Source: Kribbella caucasensis (GTDB lineage Bacteria > Actinomycetota > Actinomycetes > Propionibacteriales > Kribbellaceae). Taken from it: 64,000 nucleotides of DNA. Location: NCBI RefSeq assembly GCF_004361855.1, contig NZ_SNWQ01000014.1, forward strand, positions 1 through 64,000, given 5' to 3'. The notes beneath the pieces are model-generated. The model saw only the letters and a program-made list of their open reading frames with translations. It ran no database searches and had not been told where the DNA came from. The stretch's first letter is position 1. Every line of letters begins with the position of its first letter. Shown here one piece after another: positions 1-14,720 of the stretch. Both the position numbers and the translations under genes were made by a program.

Positions 1-92
1 CGCTCGTGTACCCCGAAGGGCCTTACCGCTCGACTTGCATGTGTTAAGCACGCCGCCAGCGTTCGTCCTGAGCCAGGATCAAACTCTCCGTT
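1..92 (-). rRNA. rrs: 16S ribosomal RNA, 5' end only
   Basis: The reverse complement reads as the conserved start of bacterial 16S rRNA: the universal 27F primer site (AGAGTTTGATCCTGGCTCAG) followed by the usual GACGAACGCTGGCGGCGTGC stretch and the first variable helix. The gene runs leftward off the window, so only about 90 bases of helices 1-6 are present. The mature 5' end is placed by comparison with other actinobacterial 16S genes and may be off by a few bases. Confidence 0.97.
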
Positions 93-300
93 GAAATCTA
101 TATGTCAACCACGCGTGAGCGTGGATAACAGACTAACGAAAAACGATCCATTGCAATCAGAAACAAATCAAACTGACTTGAATCCAGAAAAATTACAAAG
201 GAATCCGACACGAATCAACAATGAACAGATCAATCAACCTCGAAGAGGCCGACCGACCTACCCACCGAGACCCGTGAACGGGGTTAATGCATATTTCGGC

Positions 301-333
301 ATTGACTTTCGGCACGCTGTTGAGTTCTCAAGA
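301..333 (-). promoter_or_regulatory. rRNA leader element (antitermination/processing type)
   Basis: On the minus strand this reads TTGAGAACTCAACAGCGTGC followed by CGAAAGTCAATGCC. The TTGAGAACTCAACAG core is the element regularly found before actinobacterial rRNA genes, associated with boxA-type antitermination and RNase III processing. It lies downstream of both promoters and about 210 bases before the 16S gene, the expected position. The role is assigned by similarity to known leaders. Confidence 0.65.
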
Positions 334-389
334 ATCGGGCGCACACCGCAACCGAACCTTTCGGCCAGGTTTCCGGGGCAACCTACGCT

Positions 390-418
390 ACTTTACCGGA
401 TCCGATCCACCCGGTCAA
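390..418 (-). promoter_or_regulatory. rRNA operon promoter P2 (proximal)
   Basis: Minus strand: -35 TTGACC (413-418), a 17-base spacer and -10 TAAAGT (390-395). Spacing is ideal and both hexamers are close to the housekeeping consensus. Transcription would start near 383, giving a leader of about 290 bases that contains the conserved leader element. Confidence 0.75.
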
Positions 419-553
419 GTCCGGGTTTTTCTGACCCGCCACCCGCGTCTGACCTGCCGACCCGAGCCCGGAGGCGCGTTTCGGCTGCGGTAGCCTTTGG
501 GGGTTCGGAGCGTCCGGCCGCTTTCGCGTCCCGCGCTCGCTCCAACAAGAAGA

Positions 554-583
554 ACATTACGTGGCCCGGAGGTAGCCGGTCAA
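554..583 (-). promoter_or_regulatory. rRNA operon promoter P1 (distal)
   Basis: Minus strand: -35 TTGACC (578-583), an 18-base spacer and -10 TAATGT (554-559). It lies 165 bases upstream of the second promoter and shares the same -35 hexamer followed by GG, so the two look like tandem housekeeping promoters, the usual arrangement for rRNA operons. Confidence 0.7.
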
Positions 584-649
584 ATCGGTTCCCGGTGGGC
601 AGCATCACATGGTTGTAATTTGCCTGCGGCATCGACTCTGTGGGATTGG

Positions 650-1954
650 TCAGCCGGCTGCCGAAGCGGCCAGAACCCCTGCAAACGAACGCTTCCCGCG
701 TCGCAGCACGAGCGCTCCGCCGGGCAGCAGATCGTCGGCCGTCGGCACGTACTCGGGGTCGCTCACCTTGGCGTTGTTCAGGTAGCCGCCGCCCTCCGCG
801 ACCGTCCGCCGCGCGGCGGACTTGCTCGCGACCAGGCCGGACTTCACCAGCAGGTCGCCGTACGCCGGCATCGGTTCGCCAGCAGCGAGCTCCACATGCG
901 GCGCTTCACGTAGTGCGGCCACCAGGGTCGCCCCGTCGAGTGCGGAGAGCTCCCCTTGTCCGAATAGCGCCTTCGACGCCTCCTGCACGCGTCGCGTCTC
1001 CTCTGCACCGTGCACAAGTGTGGTGACGTCCTCCGCGAGCACCCGTTGCGCCTCACGCGCATGCGGTCGCTCGGCAGTCGCCACATCGAGGACGGCGATC
1101 TCGTCCGCAGTACGGAACGTGTAGTACCGGACCAGCTGCATCACGTCTCGGTCGTCGGTGTTGAACCAGAACTGGTAGAACGCGTACGGCGTGGTCAGCT
1201 CCCGGTCGAGCCACACGGTCCCCGACTCGGTCTTCCCGAACTTGGTCCCGTCCGCCTTCGTCACGAGCGGGGTCGCCAGCGCGTGGGCCTTCCCACCCTC
1301 CGTCCGCCGGATCAGCTCGACGCCCGCTGTCAGGTTGCCCCACTGGTCACTGCCACCGGTCTGCAGAGTGCACCCGTGCCGCCTGTACAGCTCCAAGTAG
1401 TCCAGCGACTGCAGCAACACGTAGCTGAACTCGGTGTAGCTGATCCCCTGCTCCAGCCGGGCCTTCACCACCTCGCGGCCGAGCATCCGGTTCACCGGGA
1501 AGTGCTTGCCGATGTCCCGGAGGAAGTCGAGCGTGTTGAGGTCCTTGGTCCAGTCGTAGTTGTTCACCATCCGGGCCGGGTTCGGCAGCGACTCGTCGAA
1601 GTCCAGGAACCGCTCCACCTGGCTGCGGACGCGCTCGACCCACTGCTGGACGACGTCCTTGGGGTTCAGCACCCGCTCGGACGTCTCCTTCGGGTCGCCG
1701 ATGAGTCCGGTCGCACCGCCGACCAGGCCGATCGGGTTGTGCCCGGCCAGTTGCAGGCGGCGCAGGGTGAGCAACTGCAACAGGTTCCCCATGTGCAGGC
1801 TCGGCGCGGTCGGGTCGAAGCCGACGTACGAGGTGATCGGGCCGGCCGCCATCGCGGCTCGCAGGGCGTCGGGATCGGTGGTGTGCGCGATCAAGCCACG
1901 GTCTGCCAGGTCGTCGAGCACCTGCGTGCGGCTTACGGTCCCGCTCTCGGTCAC
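650..1954 (-). CDS. tyrS: tyrosyl-tRNA synthetase
   Basis: Class I aminoacyl-tRNA synthetase that charges tRNA-Tyr in the cytoplasm. The 434-residue length is normal for bacterial TyrRS. The HIGH-type signature is HMGN at residues 54-57 after [11 protein letters not shown], and the KMSKS-type loop is KFGKT at about 238-242. The tyrosine-pocket segment GGSDQWGN is intact near 200-207. An S4 RNA-binding domain occupies roughly 365-430. The ATG start precedes a typical N-terminal helix. The gene lies directly upstream of the rRNA operon in the same direction, a common actinobacterial order. Confidence 0.97.
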   Translation of the reverse strand: MTESGTVSRTQVLDDLADRGLIAHTTDPDALRAAMAAGPITSYVGFDPTAPSLHMGNLLQLLTLRRLQLAGHNPIGLVGGATGLIGDPKETSERVLNPKDVVQQWVERVRSQVERFLDFDESLPNPARMVNNYDWTKDLNTLDFLRDIGKHFPVNRMLGREVVKARLEQGISYTEFSYVLLQSLDYLELYRRHGCTLQTGGSDQWGNLTAGVELIRRTEGGKAHALATPLVTKADGTKFGKTESGTVWLDRELTTPYAFYQFWFNTDDRDVMQLVRYYTFRTADEIAVLDVATAERPHAREAQRVLAEDVTTLVHGAEETRRVQEASKALFGQGELSALDGATLVAALREAPHVELAAGEPMPAYGDLLVKSGLVASKSAARRTVAEGGGYLNNAKVSDPEYVPTADDLLPGGALVLRRGKRSFAGVLAASAAG

Positions 1955-2006
1955 TTGGTCTCTCCTCGAAGTACGGCGAAATCAACCTCAAGGGTGCCAG
2001 GCTCAG

Positions 2007-3044
2007 TTACAACGCCTCTGGCCGGGACAGTACTGCGCGGAGTTGGGGCAGCAGGGCGTGTCCGTCGGGGCCTTGCACCGTGGTCGCGGTCGGGCGCTGT
2101 GGATCGTGGGCGCCCGGGTCCGCGTTCGGGACCGGGAGACCGTGCGACAGCACCTGTTCGGCCGGGGTGAGCTGGCGGATCCCGATCGCCTGCACGTGAT
2201 CCGGATGCGTCTGTGCGAAGTCGCCGTACAGCTGGGGGTCGTGCTGACCGTCGTCCCCGACCAGCACCCACCGTACGTTCGGGAACTCCTTGGCCAGTCG
2301 CCGCAGTGCGGTCCGTTTGTGCTCCCGGCCGCTACGGAACCACCCGGTGTTCGTCGGCCCCCAGTCGGTCAGCAGCATCGGCCCCACCGGGTACCCGTGC
2401 CGCGCGAGGAACCGGGTCAACGTCGGCGCCGTGTTCCACGCCCCGGTCGACAGGTAGAAGATCGGCGCCCCCGGGTGGTCCGCCAGCAGCTCGGCGTACA
2501 TCTCGGCCATCCCCGGTACTACGCGCCGCGCCTGCTCGTCCCGGACGAACGTGTTCCACGCGGCGATCATCGGACGCGGCAGCATCGTCAGCATCACCGT
2601 GTCGTCGATGTCGCTCACCAGGCCGAAGGTCTCCTCCGGATCCGGCACGTACACCTTGCCGCGGGCCTGCTGGTCGCCGTGCATGCCCAGGCTGATCTCG
2701 TGCCACCCCGGCGGCAGGACGACCGGTACGGCGAGGTCGACGAAGCCGCCGCGATCCGTCACGGCCTCGAAGCTCTGCCCGGCCACCGTGACCGACACCC
2801 GGACCTTCGTCGCCGGTGCGGTCACGAACACCCGCCAGCCACGCACCACCTGGTCCTCGTCGTACCGGGGCTGGTTCCGCGGGTCGCGGCTGAGCACCAC
2901 GCGCGCGAGCACCCTGACGTACTCGGAGTTGCCGTAGCCGACGTGCGGGATGATCCGCTCGCGCCAGCCGCGCCGGCGCAGGACCGCCGACGCGCCGAGG
3001 TTGAACCAGTCCTCCAGCCGGGAGGAGTAGTGCGGACGGGCCAT
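2007..3044 (-). CDS. APP1-type phosphatidate phosphatase domain protein (DUF2183)
   Basis: About 345 residues. The C-terminal half is the APP1 catalytic domain of the HAD superfamily: DIDDT at residues 145-149 gives the nucleophile aspartates, STGAW near 199-203 is motif 2, and GDDGQHD near 263-269 is the acidic motif. In yeast App1 this domain dephosphorylates phosphatidate; the bacterial substrate is unknown. The N-terminal 130 residues resemble the beta-rich module usual in bacterial members. The internal ATG (MARPHYSS) is chosen because upstream codons run into the divergent promoter region; a start 13 codons earlier is possible. Confidence 0.8.
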   Translation of the reverse strand: MARPHYSSRLEDWFNLGASAVLRRRGWRERIIPHVGYGNSEYVRVLARVVLSRDPRNQPRYDEDQVVRGWRVFVTAPATKVRVSVTVAGQSFEAVTDRGGFVDLAVPVVLPPGWHEISLGMHGDQQARGKVYVPDPEETFGLVSDIDDTVMLTMLPRPMIAAWNTFVRDEQARRVVPGMAEMYAELLADHPGAPIFYLSTGAWNTAPTLTRFLARHGYPVGPMLLTDWGPTNTGWFRSGREHKRTALRRLAKEFPNVRWVLVGDDGQHDPQLYGDFAQTHPDHVQAIGIRQLTPAEQVLSHGLPVPNADPGAHDPQRPTATTVQGPDGHALLPQLRAVLSRPEAL

Positions 3045-3120
3045 GCTCCGAAACCTACCCGGCTCGGGGGCTGGTACGCCCATCGGCGTGACTGTCGGTG
3101 CGGACCTTTACGTTCTCGGT

Positions 3121-4068
3121 ATGACTTCTCTCGGTATGTGCTTCCCACGCACCTTCCCGGCCGCGCTGGTGTCGGACGTGGCCCGCCGGCTCGACCAGGG
3201 CGGCGCCGACGACCTGTGGATCATCGAGGACTGCTTCTACACCTCCGGCCCGTCGCTGGCGGCCACCGCGCTCAGCGTCTCCGAGCGGCTGACCGTCGGC
3301 ATCGGCATCCTGCCCGCCGTCGCGCGGACCGCTCCCATCACCGCGATGGAGATCGCCACGCTTTGCGCGCTCGCACCGGGCCGGTTCCTGCCCGGAATCG
3401 GTCACGGTGTGCAGGAGTGGATGGACCAGATGGGTGTCCGGCCGACGTCGCCACTCACCGCCCTGGAGGAGGTCACCGTTGCGGTCAACCGGCTGCTGGC
3501 AGGCGAGAAGGTGACGATGGACGGCAAGACGGTCCAGTTGCGTGATGTGCAACTGGACGCGCCGCCGGCCGAGGTCCCACCGATCCTGCTCGGCGTGCAG
3601 GGGCCGAAGTCGCTGGCTCTCGCGGGTCGCGTCGCCGGTGGTGTGGTGCTCGCCGAGCCCGCCTCGCCGTCGTACGTGCGGTTCGCGCTGGAGCAGGCGG
3701 GGTCGCCGGAGGGGTTCGTGATGGCGGTGTTCAGCGCGTTCTGCGTGCGCGGCGACCGCAAGGCGGCGTACGAGTGGACCGCGCCGTGGTTGGGCGGGCT
3801 GATCGACGCGAAGAACCCGGGCCTGCGGACGCTGCCGTTCTACGACGACATGGTCAGCCGGTACGCCGAGTCGGGGGTCGCCGGGTTGGTCAGCATGCCG
3901 CACGACTGGTGGTTGGAGCTCGGCCCGATCGGCACCCTCGACGACGCGGCCGCACACCTCGACGCCCTCGATGCCGCCGGAGTACACCACATCGGCCTGT
4001 TCCCCGACCCGGAAGTCGAACACGGCCTCCCCCAGCTAGACCACGTCCTCGAACTAGCCAACCGCTGA
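3121..4068 (+). CDS. LLM-class (probably F420-dependent) oxidoreductase
   Basis: A 315-residue luciferase-like monooxygenase family protein with the TIM-barrel pattern: MTSLGMCFPRTF start, VGIGILPAVARTAPITAMEIATL in the first third and the LAPGRFLPGIGHGVQEWM segment typical of F420-binding actinobacterial members, then PPILLGVQGPKSLALAGRVAGG. Substrate cannot be predicted. The ATG at 3121 fits the family N-terminus; an in-frame extension upstream is untypical. It is divergent from the APP1-type gene with about 76 bases between. Confidence 0.8.
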   Translation: MTSLGMCFPRTFPAALVSDVARRLDQGGADDLWIIEDCFYTSGPSLAATALSVSERLTVGIGILPAVARTAPITAMEIATLCALAPGRFLPGIGHGVQEWMDQMGVRPTSPLTALEEVTVAVNRLLAGEKVTMDGKTVQLRDVQLDAPPAEVPPILLGVQGPKSLALAGRVAGGVVLAEPASPSYVRFALEQAGSPEGFVMAVFSAFCVRGDRKAAYEWTAPWLGGLIDAKNPGLRTLPFYDDMVSRYAESGVAGLVSMPHDWWLELGPIGTLDDAAAHLDALDAAGVHHIGLFPDPEVEHGLPQLDHVLELANR

Positions 4069-4108
4069 GCCAGACCCACTCCGGCGACTCGTACTACGGG
4101 TCGCCGCG

Positions 4109-4828
4109 TCAGCGGCCTTTGGGGACGTGGGGGCGGTACGGCGAAACGGTGGGGTCGCCGGGGATCCAGAAGCGCCACGGGCGGTCGGCTGCCTCGCGGA
4201 GACCGACGCGGGGGCCGGTGGAGGGTTCGCCGTCGAAGCCCGGGCCGGGAAGCAACTGCACTGCGGAGTCCGATGCCAGTAGATCGATGCCGTTCGCTTC
4301 CCGGCCGATCCCCAGCGCGACGCACAGCCGAGCCGGACCCCGGGCCAAGTCGCGATCAGGGTTCACCACAGCACTTCTGCGTGAGGACGGCCCGGGCAAG
4401 ACACCACCGAGCCGCGCCTTGGACGGTTGCGGTGCTTGGCCGTTGAGGGACTGGTTGAACTTTTCTTGGGTGGGGTTGGGGGTGCCTCGGCGGGTTCGGG
4501 CCAGGTCGAGGCCTTCGATGATTTCGCCGGCTCGGAGGAGGACGGCTGAGGGTTCGCCGTCGGGGCCGGCGCTGATGTTCATGCAGAAGTGCATGCCGTA
4601 CGTGAAGTAGACGTACAGGTGGCCGGCGGGGCCGAACATCACGGCATTACGTGCTGTGCGACCGCGGTAGGCGTGCGAACCCGGGTCGTTCGGGCCGTCG
4701 TACGCCTCGACCTCGGTCAGTCGGACCGAGACGGTGCCCTCGTCCGTCGTACTGCGCAGCACCATGCCGAGCACTCTCGGCGCGACCTCGAGGACGGGGG
4801 CGGCCAGGAGCGCGCGGCGTACGGGCAT
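4109..4828 (-). CDS. DNA-3-methyladenine glycosylase (AAG/MPG family)
   Basis: Base-excision repair glycosylase that removes alkylated purines such as 3-methyladenine. The 239-residue protein shows the family core: [29 protein letters not shown], with the catalytic Glu in the EVEAY motif, and [15 protein letters not shown] for the base pocket. [10 protein letters not shown] near the C-terminus is also conserved. It lies between argH and the oxidoreductase and is probably transcribed alone or after argH. Confidence 0.9.
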   Translation of the reverse strand: MPVRRALLAAPVLEVAPRVLGMVLRSTTDEGTVSVRLTEVEAYDGPNDPGSHAYRGRTARNAVMFGPAGHLYVYFTYGMHFCMNISAGPDGEPSAVLLRAGEIIEGLDLARTRRGTPNPTQEKFNQSLNGQAPQPSKARLGGVLPGPSSRRSAVVNPDRDLARGPARLCVALGIGREANGIDLLASDSAVQLLPGPGFDGEPSTGPRVGLREAADRPWRFWIPGDPTVSPYRPHVPKGR

Positions 4829-4899
4829 GCCGAAACCCTAGGCGACCGCACCGACAGGACGCCGACCAGGCGACGCGGTCCCGGCGGGCCGAGGTGCGG

Positions 4900-8999
<4,100 letters not shown>

Positions 9000-9003
<4 letters not shown>

Positions 9004-9910
9004 GACGGAATCACCTGAGTCCCATTCCCGGCGTCGGTGAAGATCTCCAGCAGCAGCGAGTGCGGCACCCGCCCGTCGATCACGGTCGCCCGGGACACCC
9101 CGGACTGGACCGCCCGCAGGCAGGCCTCCATCTTCGGCACCATCCCGGACGCCAGCGACGGCAGCAGCACGGCCAGCTCGTCGGCGTCGATCTCGGTGAT
9201 GATCTCTTCGCTGTCCGGCCAGTTCCGGTACAGCCCGGCGACATCGGTCAGCACGACGAGCTTCTCGGCTCCGAGCGCGACTGCCAGCGCGGAGGCCGCG
9301 GTGTCGGCGTTCACGTTGTGCGCCAGGCCGTCCTCGTCCGGCGCGATCGTGGAGACGACCGGGATCCGGCCCGCGTCGATCAGGTCGACCACCGCCTCCG
9401 GCCGGACGTCCACCACATCACCGACCAGGCCGATGTCGACCGCCTCGCCGTCGACCAGCGCAGTACGGCGTTCCGCGGTGAACAGGCCCGCGTCCTCACC
9501 GGACATGCCGACCGCGAACGGCCCGTGCGCGTTCAGCAAGCCGACCAGCTCGCGGCCGACCTTGCCGACCAGGACCATCCCGACGACGTCCATCGCCTCG
9601 GGCGTGGTCACCCGCAGGCCGCCGCGGAACTCGCTGTCGATGCCGAGCCGGCCAAGCATCTCGCTGATCTGCGGACCACCACCGTGGACGACGACCACGC
9701 GGACACCGCAGTGCCGGAGGAACACGATGTCGGAGGCGAACGCCTGCTTGAGCTCGTCGTCCACCATCGCGTTGCCGCCGTACTTGACCACGATGGTCTT
9801 GCCGTGGAACTGCTTCAGCCACGGCAACGCCTCGGTCAGCACGGCGGCCTTCTCGACGGCGGTCTCGTGGGCGGTGGCTGGGGTGATCTTCATGGGCTGT
9901 TCCGTCGCGG

Positions 9911-9914
<4 letters not shown>
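9000..9914 (-). CDS. argB: acetylglutamate kinase
   Basis: Amino-acid kinase family enzyme that phosphorylates N-acetylglutamate, usually the arginine feedback-controlled step. The 304-residue protein has [10 protein letters not shown] at 41-50 (nucleotide binding), VVHGGGPQI (substrate loop) and NVNADTAA near 200. The N-terminal extension before the kinase core is the kind found in arginine-inhibited hexameric enzymes, so feedback inhibition is likely. It overlaps argJ and argD by ATGA. Confidence 0.96.
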
Positions 9915-12339
<2,425 letters not shown>

Positions 12340-12477
12340 TCACTCACCGCTGGCGGGTCGTTGTGTCGCTGGCGGGTTGCAACAGGTCAGCGGTGATGCA
12401 AGAGGCCTGTGGCGTGTCTCCTGGTGTGGGCGGGGGGAGGTGGGGCAGGGGTTGGCTGTCGGGTGTGAGGGGGGTCA

Positions 12478-12505
12478 TGTCACAAGGGGGGTGGTAGGGC
12501 GTGTC
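12478..12505 (+). promoter_or_regulatory. candidate ECF41-type promoter
   Basis: TGTCACA at 12478-12484 is the -35 motif described for ECF41 sigma factors (consensus TGTCACA-n16-CGTC). Downstream, CGTGTC at 12500-12505 offers an approximate -10 region with 15-17 base spacing; the exact CGTC is not present. It lies about 35 bases before the carboxymuconolactone decarboxylase gene that shares an operon with the sigma factor, so autoregulation fits. Confidence 0.5.
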
Positions 12506-12538
12506 CGGGTGGGTGAGGACGGAGCTGAGGAGGCGGAG

Positions 12539-13090
12539 ATGGCGCGGGTTTCGTTGGTGCATGAGCGGACGTGGGTTGTTCGGGTGATGGAGTGGGTCAG
12601 CCGGAGGAAGTATGGGCAGGTGCTGGATCCGGGGAGGGCGGCTATGCACAACGGGCGGGTGTTGGCTACGAGTGCGGTGGTGGAGTTGACCGCGGCCAGG
12701 TGGAACAAGGTGGATCCGACGTTGAAGGCGCTGGCCGGGATGGTGGCGTCGGGGCGGATCGGGTGCAGTTGGTGCACGGACTTCGGGTTCTGGGAGTACC
12801 ACCACCGGGGGATCGACCCCGTGAAGCTCCGCGCTGTGCCAGGGTGGCGGGACAGTGCGGTCTACACGGACTTGGAGCGTGCGGTGATGGACTACGCCGA
12901 GGCGATGACGGCGACCCCGCCGGAGGTGACGGACGGGCAGGTCGAACGCCTCCGCCGCGATCTGTCCGATGCCGAACTGGTCGAGCTCACCGCCCAGATC
13001 TCACTGGAGAACTTCCGCTCCCGTACGAATGCGGCTCTCGGCCTGACGAGCCAGGGCTTCAAGGACACCTGCGAATTGAGGCCAGCGTGA
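12539..13090 (+). CDS. carboxymuconolactone decarboxylase (AhpD-like) family protein
   Basis: 183 residues. The AhpD-like core has a redox CxxC at C76/C79 within IGCSWCTDFG, followed by a conserved acidic/histidine segment (EYHHRGID). Such proteins act as peroxidase-type or thiol-reactive enzymes; the substrate is unknown. A strong GAGGAGG site lies 7-8 bases before the ATG at 12539. The stop overlaps the GTG start of the sigma factor gene (GTGA). This family is a standard partner and target of ECF41 sigma factors. Confidence 0.85.
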   Translation: MARVSLVHERTWVVRVMEWVSRRKYGQVLDPGRAAMHNGRVLATSAVVELTAARWNKVDPTLKALAGMVASGRIGCSWCTDFGFWEYHHRGIDPVKLRAVPGWRDSAVYTDLERAVMDYAEAMTATPPEVTDGQVERLRRDLSDAELVELTAQISLENFRSRTNAALGLTSQGFKDTCELRPA

Positions 13091-14043
13091 ATCCGGACCA
13101 GCCGAACCAGACGACCGGGACGACCGAGACGAACCACGCCACCGAGACGAACCAGACGACCGCCGAGTTGGCGCGGGAGTTCGCCGAGCATCGGGAGGTG
13201 CTGGTCGGAGCGGCGTACCGGGTGGTTGGGAGTGTGGCCGATGCCGAGGACGTTGTGCAGGAGGCGTGGTTGCGGTGGACGGGAGTGGATCGCGCCGAGG
13301 TACGGGATGCGCGGGCCTACCTGATCCGGATCACCACGCGGCTGGCGTTGAACCGGTTGCGGCAGCAGAAGTCGCGGCGGGAGCAGTACGTCGGGCCGTG
13401 GTTGCCCGAGCCGATCGCGGCTGCTCCGGCCGGCGACGACCCGGCGGCCGTTGCCGAGGTGGCGGACTCGGTGTCGATGGCGATGCTCGTCGTACTGGAG
13501 ACGCTGTCGCCGTTGGAGCGCGCCGCTTTCGTGATGCGGGAAGTGTTCGACCTGCCGTTCAGTGAGATCGCGGAGACGCTGGGGCGCTCGGAGGCCGCGG
13601 TACGGCAGCTCGCGCACCGGGCCCGGGAGCACGTGCACGCGCGGCAGCCGCGGCATCGGGTGGACAAGGCGCAGCACACCGAGGTCACCACCCGGTTCCT
13701 CGAGGCAGCGTGGTCCGGGGATCTCGACCAGATGATCTCAATGCTCGCCCCGGATGTCGTCCTGGTGACGGACGGCGGCGGCAAGAAGCGGGCCGCGCTC
13801 CGGCCGATGCACGGGCCGGACAAGATCGCCCGTTGGGTGGCCGCGATCGCCGCCGCCGACGCGGCCGGATTCGACATCCGGATCACGACGCTGAACGGCG
13901 AGCTGGCCTTCGTCGCCTACGACGGCGAGGAGGTGGACAGCGTCGGCTTCGTCGAGATCAACGCGGCCGGCCTGATCGACCACCTGTACGTCGTCCGCAA
14001 CCCCGACAAACTCACCACCATCCCACCCAAAGACCAGCTCTGA
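13087..14043 (+). CDS. ECF41-family RNA polymerase sigma factor (SigJ-like)
   Basis: 318 residues. Sigma region 2 is at about 28-98 and region 4 at about 135-190, followed by a roughly 120-residue SnoaL-like extension, the hallmark of ECF41. All three diagnostic motifs are visible: WLPEP in the linker (105-109), DGGG at about 229-232 and NPDKL at 305-309. In this group the extension controls sigma activity in place of a separate anti-sigma factor. The GTG start overlaps the preceding stop; the first 25 residues are Thr/Asn/Gln-rich and probably disordered. Confidence 0.92.
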   Translation: MNPDQPNQTTGTTETNHATETNQTTAELAREFAEHREVLVGAAYRVVGSVADAEDVVQEAWLRWTGVDRAEVRDARAYLIRITTRLALNRLRQQKSRREQYVGPWLPEPIAAAPAGDDPAAVAEVADSVSMAMLVVLETLSPLERAAFVMREVFDLPFSEIAETLGRSEAAVRQLAHRAREHVHARQPRHRVDKAQHTEVTTRFLEAAWSGDLDQMISMLAPDVVLVTDGGGKKRAALRPMHGPDKIARWVAAIAAADAAGFDIRITTLNGELAFVAYDGEEVDSVGFVEINAAGLIDHLYVVRNPDKLTTIPPKDQL

Positions 14044-14078
14044 GCTGCCGTTCGAGGCGTCGAACCAGATAGGCTAGG

Positions 14079-14093
14079 TGCAACTTAGTCGCA
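14079..14093. promoter_or_regulatory. candidate operator before the GNAT gene
   Basis: TGCAACTTAGTCGCA differs from its own reverse complement at only three of 15 positions and is AT-richer than its surroundings. It follows a weak -10-like TAGGCT and ends 13 bases before the GTG start. The shape suits a small repressor such as MarR, but no regulator gene is adjacent. Confidence 0.3.
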
Positions 14094-14106
14094 TTTGGGA
14101 GGGCTT

Positions 14107-14628
14107 GTGGAGTACGTCGTGATCGAGCCGGACGCGGTCTCGGAGCCGAATCTGAGGGCGGATCTGCTGGACACCTGGATCGCGGCCACCGACGCCGGTG
14201 GGAGCGTCGGCTTCACCGCACCGGCTCCGGTTCACCTGGTCGCCGAGACGCTCGATCTCGCGCTCGATCGCGTTGCCGCAGGCAAGGATCTGCTCGGTGT
14301 GCTGCACAACGGCGAGCGCTACGTCGGGATGGGCATGCTGGTCAGCAGCAACAGCCCGCTGAACCCGCACTGGCGGACCGTACTGCGGGTCATGGTGCAC
14401 CCGAAGTACCAGGGCGGCGGCGCCGGGCGGATCCTGATGGACGGTCTCCGCCGATCCGCCGTCGAACTGGGGCTCGAGCAGTTGATGCTGACGGTCCGCG
14501 ACGGCAACAGCCTGGAGCAGTTCTACGGCAAACTCGGCTACCGGGTCGTCGGCACCCACCCCCGCGCCGTCCGGGTCGCCGAGGACGACTACCGCGACGA
14601 ACTCATGCTGGTCACCGACCTGACCTGA
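14107..14628 (+). CDS. GNAT-family N-acetyltransferase
   Basis: 173 residues with the GNAT fold: the acetyl-CoA loop is in VMVHPKYQGGGAGRILMDGLRR (motif A, Q/RxxGxG/A) and the C-terminal LTVRDGNSLEQFYGKLGYRVVGT is motif B. The substrate is unknown. The GTG at 14107 is chosen because GGGAGG sits 4-10 bases upstream. A hairpin terminator follows. Confidence 0.85.
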   Translation: MEYVVIEPDAVSEPNLRADLLDTWIAATDAGGSVGFTAPAPVHLVAETLDLALDRVAAGKDLLGVLHNGERYVGMGMLVSSNSPLNPHWRTVLRVMVHPKYQGGGAGRILMDGLRRSAVELGLEQLMLTVRDGNSLEQFYGKLGYRVVGTHPRAVRVAEDDYRDELMLVTDLT

Positions 14629-14637
14629 TAACAAGCG

Positions 14638-14676
14638 GCGACTGGGTCCCGCTCCTCAGCGGGGCCCAGCCGTCGC
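14638..14676. terminator. hairpin terminator between convergent genes
   Basis: GCGAC-TGGGTCCCGCT pairs with AGCGGGGCCCA-GCC-GTCGC, a long GC stem with small bulges and a short loop. It lies 10 bases after the GNAT stop and 45 bases beyond the end of the minus-strand surface protein gene, so it can serve both directions. There is no clear T-run, as is common in actinomycetes. Confidence 0.6.
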
Positions 14677-14720
14677 GGCTCTCCACGCGGGCGCGCGCCG
14701 GCGACCCGCAGTACGAGCAC

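Larger units (their letters stand above)
93..649 (-). other. rRNA operon leader and promoter region, no protein gene
   Basis: This 557-base stretch between the 16S gene and tyrS has no convincing coding potential; its reading frames lack family resemblance and a ribosome binding site. It is relatively AT-rich next to the 16S gene (about 93-300), as rRNA leaders commonly are. It holds two promoters and a conserved actinobacterial leader element, listed separately. I saw no clear intrinsic terminator for tyrS here. Confidence 0.8.

Noticed and set aside
1560-3545. 661-codon plus-strand ORF opposite tyrS and the APP1-type gene
   Set aside because: It spans two unrelated minus-strand genes and a divergent promoter; no recognisable domain.
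14638-14676. tRNA or riboswitch between the GNAT and fibril protein genes
   Set aside because: It is a simple long hairpin without cloverleaf features or conserved loops; a shared terminator explains it.
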